DNA from: Holothuria scabra
Taxonomy: Eukaryota > Echinodermata > Holothuroidea > Aspidochirotida > Holothuriidae
Direction of reading: 5' to 3'
DNA: 64,000 nucleotides
NCBI GenBank assembly: GCA_037179385.1
Contig: CM074189.1
Coordinates: 22,021,020 to 22,085,019, forward strand
Shown here: piece by piece, positions 35,269-47,845 of the stretch
How positions within the stretch are numbered: position 1 is the stretch's first letter
Layout of the letters: each line of letters begins with the position of its first letter
Program-made: the position numbers and the translations under genes
Notes under the pieces: model-generated
Told to the model about the DNA's origin: nothing
The model's database searches: none
What the model saw: only the letters and a program-made list of their open reading frames with translations

Positions 35269-37335
35269 CAGTGGCGTAGCTACTGGGGGGGGGGGGGCAA
35301 GTTTCCCCCCTGAAAAAAATTTGGGGAAATATGATGAAATTGGGGGAATTTGATGAACTGATATACCCTTTTCCCATTTCTCAAAATTTTTCTTAGAATA
35401 AGAAAAATGTGAGACATTTCTCATACATAATTCGTATTGTCATGCAACAAATTAACCCAGATTTCGCCAGTGTCGCATGAACCGGCCCGACTCGCGTTCC
35501 ACAGAAATGTGTTTGAATGTTCTCTTGTATACGCGCGGGTGTTATGATCAGTGCATTCCAGTGAACAGAAAGCTGTTTTTGAGGAATTTAACAACAGCTG
35601 ATACAGTACAACTAACACTTAAAGGCTGTAAACCACCTTGTACACAGTCTCTGCGTTGTACACTTTGGGAATTCATTCGGCGAAAGGATGTGAAAACTGA
35701 CAAGTCACTTACGTAGACCCCACATGTTATATTGTCCTACATGCAAGTAGCGGGAGGGGTTAATTAAACTATACCGATTTTACTCTGTGTACATAACCAT
35801 GTGGGGCTGAAGCCTGAAACAATCCATGGCTTACGATAAAAATAACGTTAGTCTAGACATTAGGATGAAGGGGATCCATAGGCATACATAGATTTTGTTA
35901 CTTAGCCTAATCCTTGGAGGCTTACAGGCTAGTTCGGGAAAATAGCTTTCTGCTCACTTGGGGTGTAACAATAAACGGGTTCATGAGTACCTTGTAGCCC
36001 TCTACACTTAACAGACTGCTGTTCTAACAGGAATGTCCTGTGTGATCGAGCCACTATTAGGCCTCCTTTTAGTGGCGTACGAAGGGGGGAACCATTGGGC
36101 CATGTCCCCCTCTCAGATGCAATTTTTTTTTTGTTCTTAAAAATACGTAGTCAAACTTTGGTAACACAGATTTTACTTCAAAAGAGAGCATATAAGGCAC
36201 CAGATTGCATATGAGGACACCCAATGTTTCAAATATTTTCAAAGGGGGAGGATATTGTCTCTGCAAGGTCCTTCGGTGTTTCCATTTTTTTTTTTTAATT
36301 CCTACAAATAGGAAAATTCTGCCAAATTCCAATTTTTACTTAAAAAGGTAGACTCTGTATCCCACTGGTGGCATCGATAAAAATAAAGCTACGTGTTTAG
36401 ATTCTCTTTACAAGCATGAATACGCTATTTTTTGCCATCTGAGGGGTCTGATTTTTCGAAATTTTCTTTACGCTCCGCGCCAACCAATGGTGGCGCTTTG
36501 CTCAGTCTTTTGGGCAAAATTACATTTTGGGTGTCAAATTAGCTCTAAACTCTCTGATCACTTTGCAGTTTGCGAACATATTTTGAAGGGAGCATTACAT
36601 TGCAAACTACAAAAGAAGATAGCGACTGGTTAGATTCTTCGTATAAGTCTGAAAAATGCTATTTCCCGCCATCTGAGGGATATCATTTTTCGAAATTTTC
36701 TCTACGCTCCGCGCCAACCAATGGTGGCGCTCCGCTTAGATTATCTCTATGGTAAAATAGCGTTTTGTGGCTAAGAAAAACCACAAATCCTATACCGATC
36801 AATGTCCTTTTATTTTGGCTCCTAAAAGTGGGCAAATTTAATGACAAGTTATACTTCGTAAGGTAGCACAAATGGCATAAGAATGCATTAAAACACAAAA
36901 AGTTTCAGTTTCATCCTCATGATCCACCACCATTCAACTTTTAACATTGTTCCTGTCAAAGTCGAAAATCTTGCACCATTTCGCATCTAGGCTCCTTGAA
37001 AACGTCAAAAAATTTCCCGACACCCCTCCCCATAGACCATACTGCATGCCCCCCCCCCCCTTTCCGAGAAATCCTGCGTACACCATTGCGTTAGTACACA
37101 CAAATAAATCAGATATTGTTGACCAAAATAATATACTAAGAGTTGTTAATTCCAATTGCTCTATGTTATACTTTAAGATTAAAATGCAGGTAATATTACA
37201 TAATGACATGGTAATGTTGTTATACTTGTAAATTTGCATATTTTATATGAAATACATACACTTTGACCGGGAAAAGTTTTGGGGAAATTTCATACATTTG
37301 ACCCCTCCCTGGAAAAAATCCTAGCTACGCCACTG
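35269..37335 (-). mobile_element. hAT-like non-autonomous element, 2.07 kb, copy B
   Basis: Inverted second copy of the element at 494-2466, aligning over its full length with small indels. Plus-strand ends are CAGTGGCGTAGCTACTGG and ATCCTAGCTACGCCACTG. The flanks are ATTATGAC at 35261-35268 and ATTATGAC at 37336-37343, an exact 8-bp target duplication. This fixes the true element boundaries and confirms that the 2 kb unit moved as a whole. It has no transposase; chance frames of 60-100 codons only. Confidence 0.92.
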
Positions 37336-37612
37336 ATTATGACAAATGTCATACAAACTTTTCGCCAGGAAATCAGAGGTTTTTTGTTCAGTTTTTGTTC
37401 AGTTGAGAGCGATGGTTACATATCATTAGTCATTTGAGGAAGCATCTGTTTACTGGAATACTCGTGCTGTTTCTCCGATGGTATATGATTGCTGAATGAG
37501 GATATAAATCAAACCGACTACGGGGCGAATTTTGAAGTGGGGGGTAGGGGGCGGGGGAGCTGGTCAAAAAGGTGGCCAAATATGTTCAACCATGTAATAG
37601 CAATGTAGTTAC

Positions 37613-37690
37613 ATGAAGTTTCAAGGCCCAGTTTCCAAACAATTGGTTCAAGTCGGATTTTTTTCCAGTTTTGACTCACTACCAATGTAA
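37613..37690 (-). mobile_element. SINE tail fragment, minus strand
   Basis: TTTCAAGGCCCAGTTTCC followed by AAACAATTGGTTCAAGTCGG is the antisense of the shared SINE tail (CCGACTTGAACCAATTG...GGAAACTGGGCC). No tRNA-like head is visible here. Confidence 0.6.
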
Positions 37691-37977
37691 GGCAGCCGAA
37701 AATGCCTACAGGCGCGGAGAAAATGGGGGGGGGGGCTAAAGCCCCCACGCCCCCACGCCCCCACCCCAAGTCCGCGAGCCCTGAATTTGAAATTTAGCTT
37801 CAGTTTGATGATATCTTCTCCAGTTTATTAGTTATATGAATCTTAAAGACACACCAACACGAACGTGTTATATTGTGTCAAGTCAAAAGGATTGTTTATA
37901 TAAGGATTAAAGTACGGTTCAAGTTCAAGCTCGGTTTCAAATACAGTTAAAATAGGTGTGGGCCCTTCCTTTAGTCA

Positions 37978-38236
37978 CTTCTTACGACAGACAGGAATAC
38001 CGGGCGTGTTCTAAATACTCCAGCCTACACTTCTTACGACAGACAGGAATACCGGGCGTGTTCTAAATACTCCAGCCTACACTTCTTACGACAGACAGGA
38101 GTACCGGGCGTGTTCTAAATACTCCAGCCTACACTTCTTACGACAGACAGGAATACCGGGCGTGTTCTAAATACTCCAGCCTACACTTCTTACGACAGAC
38201 AGGAGTACCGGGCGTGTTCTAAATACTCCAGCCCAC
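37978..38236. repeat. 52-bp tandem repeat, five copies, from a SINE domain
   Basis: Five near-identical units with a period of exactly 52 bp (starts at 37981, 38033, 38085, 38137, 38189), each with CTTACGACAGACAGGA, TACCGGGCGTGTTCTAAAT and ACTCCAGCCTACAC. The preceding CCTTCCTTTAGTCACTTC extends the first unit into the same conserved SINE-like domain seen at 20688. The first and last units grade into unique sequence. Confidence 0.93.
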
Positions 38237-38789
38237 ACGGAAGGTAAATCTTCTCTACTTCCTTAGCTTCTAAATACATGAAACCATTTTGAGGATTGTG
38301 TGTACGTTTGCAACACTTACAAAACTGTTGTTGTCGATTCCTCTACATTCGATTTCGACCCAGAGTTTACACGTAAAAGACAAATAAGTTCAATTTTTCT
38401 CCGGACTACAGTCTAAAAAAGTTATTTGAAAAAACTTACGAAAACTAGTCACCCTATGTCAAAAACCTGAAACTGATTAAAGTTTACCCAATAATTGTTG
38501 ATTAAAATTTTCAATGCTACCTTTTTGTGCTCATCCAGTTTCAAATATTTTCGAAAACAAGCTAGGACGGTGGGATGTAATGATGGTATATTGCCTATTT
38601 GACATGCCTTCCACTGGTACGCAACTGGCAAGAACACATACTATTGTCATGATCAGTCTATACAGAGCTGGGTAGGATCTGTGTTTTGTTCCATCTGATC
38701 AGTGGCGTAGCTAGGATTTTTTTTCGTGGGGGGGGGGGGGGGAGATGGGGGCTGGACACTTTTGTAGGGGGCTGGTGTTTACTATCTAA

Positions 38790-41050
38790 GCTTAGCGCTA
38801 CCATCAGTTAGAGCGAAGCGTAAAAAGAAAATTTTGGATTTTAACAACTCCCAGATGGCTGGAAATGGCATTTGCCAGGTTTAATTGCCTTCAATTCTGG
38901 TGAGGGAAATTTGTGATATTTCTTAGATTCAAACACCCTTTTGAGGAACTGATTAGCTCAGTTCATTACTCCACTGGACTGTGTATCCTAGGATTACAAA
39001 TCCGGAATTCTGCTGTATGTTGCAAGCAGCTGTTCCAGTGCACGCCTGAGCAAGGTATTTCCACAGGCGTAGGGGAGCATTTCAGTTTAGGGGCAGAAGA
39101 TTTTTGCACGAAAAATGTAATTCTGCCCGTAAAACAGTCAAAGCGGAGCGCCACCACGAGTTTGCTCGGAGCGTCCAGAAAATTTGAAAATTCGTACCTC
39201 TCAAACAGTCGAAAATGACATTTCCCAGGCTTATAAAGGGGAACGATACGGTCGCCATTTTTAGTTTCAAATGCAGATAAACGTTCACTCCAAACTAAAA
39301 TTCAGCCAGAAAGACTAAGCGCAGCGCCACCGTTGCTTGAAGCGAAGCGTACAGAAAAGTTTGAAATATCCGACCCCTTACACTCTTAAAAAAAGTGGGC
39401 AAATTTTGCCCAACTTTTTGACCAACACCGGGAATCTATTCAACAACCTAAACAGTTGGGCAAAACTTTAACCAACCAAATTTGGTAAAGTTTGAACCCA
39501 ACTGTTGGGCAGGAGATTACCCAACTGTTTGGTAAATCAGCATTTAAAAACATACCCACTCGTTGTCACTTCTTTTATTAAGCTGTTGGGCAAATGCATT
39601 AACCAAATGTTGGTTAGGCCTATATGTAAATCATCTTTTCCTTAACCGTTGGTGCTTTCTTTACATGTTAGGTTGTAGGTTATGGCAGGGAGCTGCCACT
39701 GCAGCTCCCTGATTATGGCAAACCATCGGTCCCAGTTTAAAAACCCTGGCTTAATAACCTATTTGGTTTTGTCACTGAGTTCCGTATAAGTACGTCCAAA
39801 ACTATCATTTTTAAAAGGCACTGTATTTTTAAAAGGCACTGTAAAATGATGTGTGTAAATGATGTGATGAAGTCTTGTAGTTTCATCAATGCATAAATAT
39901 GAACAGAAGGGCAGCATGAGAATTAGCTGCTCCGTAGCTCTCATACACTGTTATCATGGTTATGAGACAGGTTACTTGTTATGCCGAAATCGTTCGAATA
40001 ATAATATATAAATGATCATTCGGACGTGAAAGAGAATATCCCAGATCCTAACCTCTCATTGGATAGCAGTTTTGTGCCAAATACGAATCATGGAATCTCA
40101 TACAAATGTGTTCTAGTTCGTAGTACTATTTAAAGAATTTTATGGAAATAGAGATCGATTTCATGGTCTAAAATAATGTACGAGTTTAGCTGTTTTCCCA
40201 ATATAAAAGATGGCAAAGAGAATTTTCAGGTTATGGTACCATGTCTGATTATGAGAAGAATTGTGAAACAAATCGGGTGAAGTGTACTGTTGTTTGGTGA
40301 AAACACTGCAACCAATAATATACCCAACAAATTGGGAAAAAATTACCCAACAAGTGGGTAAAGGGAAAATATGCTCAACTGTAGAATAAAACCTTATCGT
40401 CATTTTGACCAGTCAGTTGGGTATTATAGTATACTCGTGCATGGAAGGGGAAATTTAACCATTTTGTGAGCAAACATTGACCAACACTTCGGCAATTACT
40501 TTTACTCAACCAAAACTTTGCCCAGCATTTAAACAGTGCACCAATTAGCCCCAAAGTTGGGCAAAGTTTTACCAACACATTTCATAAACTTCTTTAACCA
40601 ACGGTTATTTTACCCAACGTTTTAAGAGTGTAGAGAGTTGAAAATGGCATTTCCCTGGATTATAGGGGGATCTAAACAGTCGCTATATTGAGTTTCCTTT
40701 TTGCAAAAATGTTCACTTAAAACTCAAATTCTGTGATGAAGCAGTCCAACTGGTGCACAACCATAAGGTGGGGCGAAACATACATGAAATTTGGAAAAAT
40801 CTGACCCTTCAGGCAGTCAAAAATGTCATTTCCTATGTTTATAGGGGGTCTAAGCGGTCGTTATTTCGAGGTTCCGTTTTCAAAAACTGTTCACTTGAAA
40901 CAAAAATTCTGCTGGGAAGACTATCTACGCGGAACGCCACCACTGGCTGGCGCAGAGCGAACAGAAAATTTTGAAAAATCGGACCCCTGAGACAGTCGAA
41001 AATGACATTTCCCAGGCTAATAGGGGGATCTATAAGCAGTCGCTATTTGA
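38790..41050 (+). repeat. Tandem array of the ~178-bp GCGGAGCG unit
   Basis: Units start near 38795, 39139, 39317, 40740 and 40927. Each has GCGGAGCGCCACCAC-like sequence, GAAAATTT, a GACCCCT word, CAGTCGAAAATGACATTTCC and TAGGGGGATCTA-like text. Spacing is 171-187 bp once the TIR insertion at 39381-40630 is removed. The array lies in the left part of the outer element. Confidence 0.75.
39381..40630. mobile_element. 1.25 kb TIR element inserted at TA
   Basis: The ends are CACTCTTAAAA and TTTTAAGAGTG, with TA on both sides (39379-39380, 40631-40632). It interrupts a repeat unit: joining the flanks at one TA restores CGACCCCTTAGAGAGTTG, which matches the uninterrupted unit CGGACCCCTGAGACAGTCG at 40980. 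The interior is full of TTGGGCAAA/TTGGGTAA and TTAACCAA words near both ends. Non-coding. Confidence 0.88.
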
Positions 41051-41331
41051 TCAGAAAATCACGAGATGAAATGTATCACTACCAATCGATGAAATGGTCC
41101 GGCATATTTCCGGGGAAAACTAAGAAACGGAATTGAAAACATGCTAATGAATTTTACTCAATTGTGAATCTTGGCTAAATTCAATATAAATTGATAAAAT
41201 TGTGTGACTGCCCGAACTTCCGACTATAAATGATTTTACTTTTGAAAAAAGGTAACAGTATAAGGTGTGTTTAAATGAATTTTCAAGCAGACTTATGGGA
41301 AGAGGCTCTCACACTGCATTATGATCGAAAA

Positions 41332-44300
41332 CACTAGCGTAGCCAGCGGGGGGGGGGGGGAGGGGGAAGGGGGGGCAGAGTGCCCCCCCTCCCACAGAAA
41401 TTTTGGGGACGCGATGGGCGATGTTGAAAAAATGAAGGAGAGCAAAAAAAAATAAAAATATATAAAAAAAAGATAAACGGCAAGAGGAGGGAGGGAATCG
41501 GGGGCATTTTTTTACAGTTTTTCTAGAGGGTAGGGGGGGGGGAGGGAAGCTCTCAGTCTTACGATAAAGTATGCAGTCCCCGACGGCGGCTAGTGTCCCC
41601 GATGGTTTACCTGTTTTTTGCTCTTAAGGGACAATTTCCCTAATAAGAACCCCAAATTTTCGGCGCGCTACGCGCGCTGTAGATTCAAACCAGTTTTTTA
41701 TTACTTCCATTCCACATATCTAGAGAGTGTAAGTCCTGTCAACCTTACCAAGAAACAGGCAGGCAGAGTACACAGGTTATTTAGAGGTCTTTAATTTCAT
41801 CCCATATCACAAAGCCTAGTTGCTGTTCTCTTGTGTGTGTGTGTCATGCGATAGGTCAGTTGGTGAGCGACTCACGGACAGACGGAGCATAGTTTGGTTA
41901 TTTTATCGGGTATTCCAAGTGTTTTCGACGCAATGTATGTTATCCCCGAAACGGTCTACAACCCCCACAGTTTCTATTTTTGTTTTGTTTTTAATGATTA
42001 CATAGACTATGTTATTTTTGTAAGTCTACCAAAAATTTTCGCGCGCTTCGCGCGCTTTGCAATTTCACGATTCGGACTCAACAGAACACTATCAGTGCGC
42101 AACCCGGCTTTTAAAATATTAAGTGATATTGTGCAAAATGTGCCAAGGAGTTCAATAACATGGTATAGTTAGGCTCCCTTCATATCCCCTTCTCACCACC
42201 CCTTCGACATAGGGGCCGTCGGAACTTGTGGTCGCTGACATGGCCCGCTCCCTGTCGGGAATAATCTGTCACCTTCCCATGGTCGGTTTAATAAGCCCTT
42301 TCATGATTACAAATCGGCCTCCCGGGTCAAAGGTCATTCGGTATAGCAACCCATAGCAACACTAATCGCAGGCCGTCGCCTGTGCATACCATCGTTACGT
42401 TACGCATGCATGCCTACAATAAACAACACGAACATGCACCAAAAGTAGCTTCAAAAAATCACATCTCTTAATGGACAAAGCCGTCAGTATCGCCCGAAAA
42501 ATGTTTTAAAGTATCCCCCCTTCCTTTTTCCTTAGATACTGGCTGAGTTTTAAGTTTTTGAATGCGCAAAATCTCAAAGAATTTTTCCGTTCCCGTGGAG
42601 GTACGAACTGACAGTTCAAGCCTTCTCTGCTAGGCTAAATACCGTAGGCTAGGCCTACCCAAGGAATGAACCAGCTGTAGGCTGGTATACCAAATTTCGT
42701 GAAAAGATACCTAAGCTACAAGAGCTAAGATGAGTATCAGGGGGTTATTTCTAAGCTTGAAGTTCTATTACCATGCTACATGATGCAAAGGCCTAACGTA
42801 GGCTTCGTTCGTAAGTTAGTAGACTTCGTAGGTTAAGTTCGTATAGATCGCCTTACTGCTACTGCTATAGGTCTAAAAAGTTAAGTTTTGGCCTTTTACC
42901 TTCATAATAAAATCTCACAGTATATCTATTCAGGACTTGCTTCGCCCAGGCTTAGTTGTAACTTAGCCCAGCCCAAGACTGTGATTTGGAGTGTTACTTC
43001 GTGCAACGTTCAAGTACTATATAGTAATGTTGCACTAACAGTTATACTGTTAGCACATGGGTGTTCAATGGAGATCTTAGCGCGCCTAAGATCGATTGTA
43101 ATAGACGAAAATCATTGGCCAAGGTAACTCTAGATTTTTTTATAAACAAAGACCCAAAGCAAAATTCATTCCTAAATCTTACGGAGTAATAGTAGGCCCT
43201 CTAACCTGAATTTTTAATCTGTTAACCCAAATCCTACAAGTCAAGTGTAATCTTGTGTAGCTTACTATTGCAAAATGTACGTACACACAGTGATACGAAT
43301 GAGCGAGTGATACCGGATGACCTTTGTTCTGTCATGCGCAGTTGTAATCATGAAAGGGCTTATTATTTCGGCTTTCAAAAAAACTGAGTTATTTCTGCGA
43401 TAAAACCCCAAATGTTCAGAATGCTTTTCACACTCTTCCTCAGTTCCGCTACCTAGAGCTAATAAATTACAAACCCTTCCCATCTTTTCAAGTAAAATAA
43501 TATGTAGAATAAATGGATTAGTGAACATGTCGGGAATTTCATCTCATTTCGCTAAACCAGGGAGGTGTGATCTCTTGTGTCAGTCGTGCGGTACGGACTC
43601 GAAGAGGGAAGTACAATATAAGTTGTGCCTGATAGGGCCAAAAGGCCGTGACAATTGATCTATATAAGCTTTAAATAAGTACAGGTTCCTTTTTGTGTAG
43701 GCTAACCCCCCAAAATTTTGCCCGCTTTTCCACGGTTAAATCAGTGCGGAAATATGTTCCTCTAGCATATACAAATTTGATGTCGTATATGACTCGCAAC
43801 GGCAGGTATAGTGCACAGGTTTTCTTCAAATCTCCCTCACCAACTCATCGACGGCATCCTGGCTGTCGGGGCTTGGGGTCGCTACCCACCCTACCCCTCC
43901 CCCGTTCTGAGAGTGGCCCTTCGTCGGGCAAATCCTGGCGCCAAGCCTGGAGGGAAGACACATTTTCCAGTTATAACTTGTATATGTGTGATGAAGCAAT
44001 GAACTAAAGATGGAAGCTGCATTTTTTGGAGAGCGGCAACTATTTTGGAGGGGCGGCCAATTTCACTAGGAGGGCGTGTCGCCCCTCTAAAACCCCCCTG
44101 TGGAGAACACTAGAATCTAGTATAAAACGAACAAAATATAGCACCATGTTGCATCTAAGCTCTTCGAGAGAGCGAAAAATTCCAAAAGGGTAGGGGAACA
44201 CCCAGGAAGACAGGCCCGTAGCCAGGGGGTTCGCACTTACTCCCGCCCGGACCTATTTATTATTTTTTTTATTTAAATGGAGTTTTGGCGTTTTTCAAGG

Positions 44301-45014
44301 TAAAATGTCAATTCCGCTGGTTTAGCCAATGTAAGTCTTATGAGTAGCTGTTTTGTTTCAGTGCAACACAATTTCCTAGGGTCCCATTGACTCGTACAGT
44401 AACCCTCTTACAGGCACACACTAACTCTCGAGGGAATAAGGAAAACATTGATACAAAATTGAAAATGTCCAAAAATTCCAGCTAAGGTGTTCACCAGATC
44501 GCTCAATTTTGATGTAAAATTGCAACATCTCCTTGAGGTAGGAGTGGGAGAACCACACCCTCTCCCCGTTCGGATGCTGGGCTTCTCACTTGGGCGCTTC
44601 GCTCCCTCAAGAAAATGCCACTCCCCAAATCCTTGCTCTGAACACTCGGGAAGTGCCGTTTCCGGCCATCTGAGGGGTTTGTAAAACCAAAAATTTCCTG
44701 GTTCGCTCCGCACCAATCGATGGTAGAGCTCCGCTTAGAAACATGTATTAAAATTTTTTATAGATTGTTTTCTCTCTTTTTTTGCATTAATTGAGAATTT
44801 TTAGAAATGAGATCCATTTCCAGGTTGGGAACATGCAGCATAAAACACTCGGGAAGTGCCGTTTCCTGCCATCTGAGGGGTTTCTAAAACCAAAAATTTC
44901 TTGTACGCTCCGCGCCAACTGATGGTGGAGCTCCGCTTAGATGGTCCTGTCGGTCAAGATTGGGGACGATGAGTCGACTTTGCCCCCCACAAGAAAATCC
45001 TGGCTACGCCCCTG
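41332..45014. mobile_element. hAT-like element, 3.7 kb, perfect 8-bp duplication
   Basis: The left end is CACTAGCGTAGCCAGC followed by a long G tract. The right end is AAGAAAATCCTGGCTACGCC followed by CCTG. The flanks are ATCGAAAA at 41324-41331 and ATCGAAAA at 45015-45022, an exact 8-bp duplication. It contains a further 1.07 kb TIR element (42290-43364), GCGCGCTACGCGCGC-like islands and two GCTCCGC-type repeat units. No transposase motif is seen. Confidence 0.85.
42290..43364. mobile_element. 1.07 kb TIR element inside the 3.7 kb element
   Basis: The ends are ATAAGCCCTTTCATGATTAC and GTAATCATGAAAGGGCTTAT, an exact inverted repeat of at least 20 bp. Inverted similarity continues inwards (GGTCAAAGGTCATTCGGTAT against GATACCGGATGACCTTTG). 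The interior is unassigned and rich in TAGGCCTA words. The target duplication is uncertain; T/A-rich bases flank both ends. Confidence 0.75.
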
Positions 45015-45124
45015 ATCGAAAAACAAATTACCCGATTTTCATAACCATTGCCCGTATTTGGCTCTAGAGGAAGATAGATGCAGTGGCGTAACCAGGGGGC
45101 AGGGGGGCAAACTGCTCCCAGACA

Positions 45125-45330
45125 TGAAAAAGGGTGAAGGAAAGAAAAACCGTGAAGGGAAAGAAGGGAAGGAAAAAAAGGGAAAAGAGAGGGAAGAAGA
45201 GAAAAGGAAAAAAAGAGAAAAGGGAGGGAAAGGAAAGAAAGGCAGAAGAAAAAAGGAAAATGACAAAGAAGGGGAAAAGAAAAAATAGAAAAATGAGAAA
45301 AGAAAGAAAGTGGGCCAACTATAACATCAA
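45125..45330 (+). repeat. Polypurine tract
   Basis: About 200 bases almost entirely of G and A (GGGAAGAAGAGAAAAGG and similar). The frames across it are Lys/Glu-rich on one strand and Phe/Ser-rich on the other, as expected from the composition. Similar purine-rich text follows G tracts at 55372-55500. Confidence 0.85.
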
Positions 45331-46932
45331 AAGCAAGATTGATCTGCATTCATGGAACACTGTTTTGGTCAATATATGAACATTCATTTGGAAAAATATA
45401 TTATGAACATCCATTTAGTCGCCTAAAGTTAACAAAATAATATCCAAAGTCCATTTTATCGGAGGAAATATTTTCCTCTCTTGCTCTTTGCCAGACAGTC
45501 GGGAGGACTTTAGAAAAGCAATCATTCTCAGATTTGCCACCAATATTTGAAGGAAGTGCAGATTCTTCAGTAATCCCCCAACTCGTTAAACTTCCTTACA
45601 GGAAACCCAGAATCCAAAGCTTTCTGCAATATAAGCTCCATGTCAACAAATATAAGCTCCATATTCAAAAGGGCAACAAGAGGGCAATCCACAGAGTTGC
45701 ATATCTCATCGCAAAATGTGCACAAGTTGGTTACAGAACTATTTATGTGCTAGAAGTTTTATCTGTGCTGTTTTTATGCTACAGTAGAATGTCATTGACA
45801 AAATCACTATGTACTAAAACTCCATGCCACAATCCTTTGAAATTCCTATTTGAAGTCCAAGGGAAGCATTTTTTTTTTCGTTCCAAGGGACGGAAGTTTT
45901 TTTCGTAAGATAGCGAGGGGAAAGAATATGGCACAGACCAATCAAGTTCTTGGAACTATAGGTGCACCCCTTATTCAAAAAAAAAAAAAATTATTTGGAT
46001 ATTTAAATTCTGACAACGGAGAAAGAACTGGAGAAATAGGCTACCCAATCTTTGTAACGCTTGCTCTTTTAATCCAGTAGGCCTATCTAAGATTTTGGAA
46101 CAAATCTATTTTTTAAGATGCTGTTATCCCCTTGCAACACTATGAAAAAAAAAAAACGAGCTTGGCTGTTACACTAAACTGATACGGATATGGACGCAAC
46201 GATTATAAAAGTAAGACACTTTCGAGGATGCTTTAGACAAGTGCGTAATTGTTATTATTCAGGCGCTAGTTGGGCGTATTCTCCATTTTGACGTGACGGC
46301 AAACTTCATGTGTGTCGAGCTGATATGCACATCAAGTGCGTCTCAATTAAAAAACTGGGCGTGTGCGCGATGTTGAACGTGTGGCGTTAGAAGATTTTCG
46401 GCCAAACCTTTTCTGCGTACTGGCCTGTTGCGAATCCTAGCCCGTGGCAAGGAAATTGTCACGTACTTTTTTTGGCGATGCTTCAGAACTGCCAGGTTTT
46501 AAGGGCACTAATATGTAAGATAGGTAGGCCCTATGGTAGGCCCTTAGTCACCCACGGTTTCATATCTTGGGTTATAACAAGCCTATGAATGGCGTAGGTC
46601 TAGCCCCAGACCTAGTCTACGTACCGTTAACCAGCTTCAGATTTTAAGTCTAGCCCTAGGTTTGACTTTAACTTTCATACTACTAAGCCTAACAGTTATA
46701 GCAACTTTGGAGTGAAAACAACTGTCTGCATAGACCACACGAGAACACTCTAGATATTAGGGCTATCAAAGTGAAGTGCGAGCAGGAACTTAAAAATCTC
46801 ACTGCAGCGTACAAGCTAGTGAAGAAAAGAATTTGAGTTGTGAAGACGAGACTGCTACAACGAAGTACTAACCTAGAAGTCTAGCTTATTTATATTAATT
46901 GATGAAAAATAGGCTAGTTACAAAACATTGAT

Positions 46933-47845
46933 GTGGGCATGACACGGCCAAAGTAAGTTCCTCGGTAACTGTTCTTTGGGTACACCTTGACATAAAGTGA
47001 ATGATTTCCCTACTAAATTATGTCCATAAATACCGAAATACGACGTTTTGAATTCCCAGTTACAAACCAGACTCAGCCCATTTGAAATTCGAAAGCGAAT
47101 AAACGTATGTGAACGCGTCTCAAAAATGGTGACGTCATTGGAGACACGGTTAGCAACACTGTACCAGAGAGCTCACAATCATCGAATCATGTGCATGGCA
47201 ACGAGTGTTAGCGCATACATAATTGCAAACACGTACCGGTGCTACGATAGCAGTGAGCTTGGCCACTGACATTGTGAATTGTGCATTGCACGGTTACTGC
47301 TTAGTATTCGCAATAGCATCTTCACCACACAGCTCATACAGTAAAGACGCGCTCGTAGTGGGGACGCGCTTGTTGTGCTCTGTCCATACATATTCATAGC
47401 TGTTCTTTATAGCGCCCGAGCCGCGTCTTTCTTGCACAAAAACAGAACTATTTTTACCCGCGCGCATATACACGCGAACTTATTGGCCAATGATTTGCTC
47501 CGACTCCCCACCATGGTCCGCGCCTTTGGCTCTGTATGCTGGACTCTGTATTGTGATGCAATCGTTTTCATGAGGTTGCTAAGATAAGCCTAACTTTACC
47601 GAGCGTCACATTAGTTCCACATTTAGATGCGCTCCGTTGGGCAAAGTTTGTGCCGCCAATTGCGTCATAAAAGTCAGGTGAGCTGTTGCGGCATTTTTCG
47701 AAATTGAATTTCGAACGTAGTTTTCCTTCGAATATCATTTATGCCGAATTGTACGGGTTTTTAATGGGAGGTGAGATGATATTTGTAAAATTCTGTATCT
47801 AATCTTGCAATACACAAAAGTTTTTTGTGGCCGTGTCATGCCCAC
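46933..47845. mobile_element. 913-bp TIR element
   Basis: The ends are GTGGGCATGACACGGCCA and TGGCCGTGTCATGCCCAC, an exact 18-bp inverted repeat. The interior has no coding motif. No clear target duplication. It lies inside the 5.3 kb hAT-like element. Confidence 0.7.

Noticed and set aside
37978..38236. Possible CRISPR-like array
   Set aside because: The 52-bp units are directly adjacent with no spacers, and the sequence is eukaryotic.
45039..45379. Lys/Glu-rich and Phe/Ser-rich frames on opposite strands
   Set aside because: Produced by the polypurine tract; no domain and no codon structure.
45534..45908. 124-codon plus-strand frame
   Set aside because: Its wording (AAACTTCCTTACAGGAAACC, ATATAAGCTCCAT) belongs to the dispersed repeat also seen at 18190, 21770 and 50050; not a protein family.
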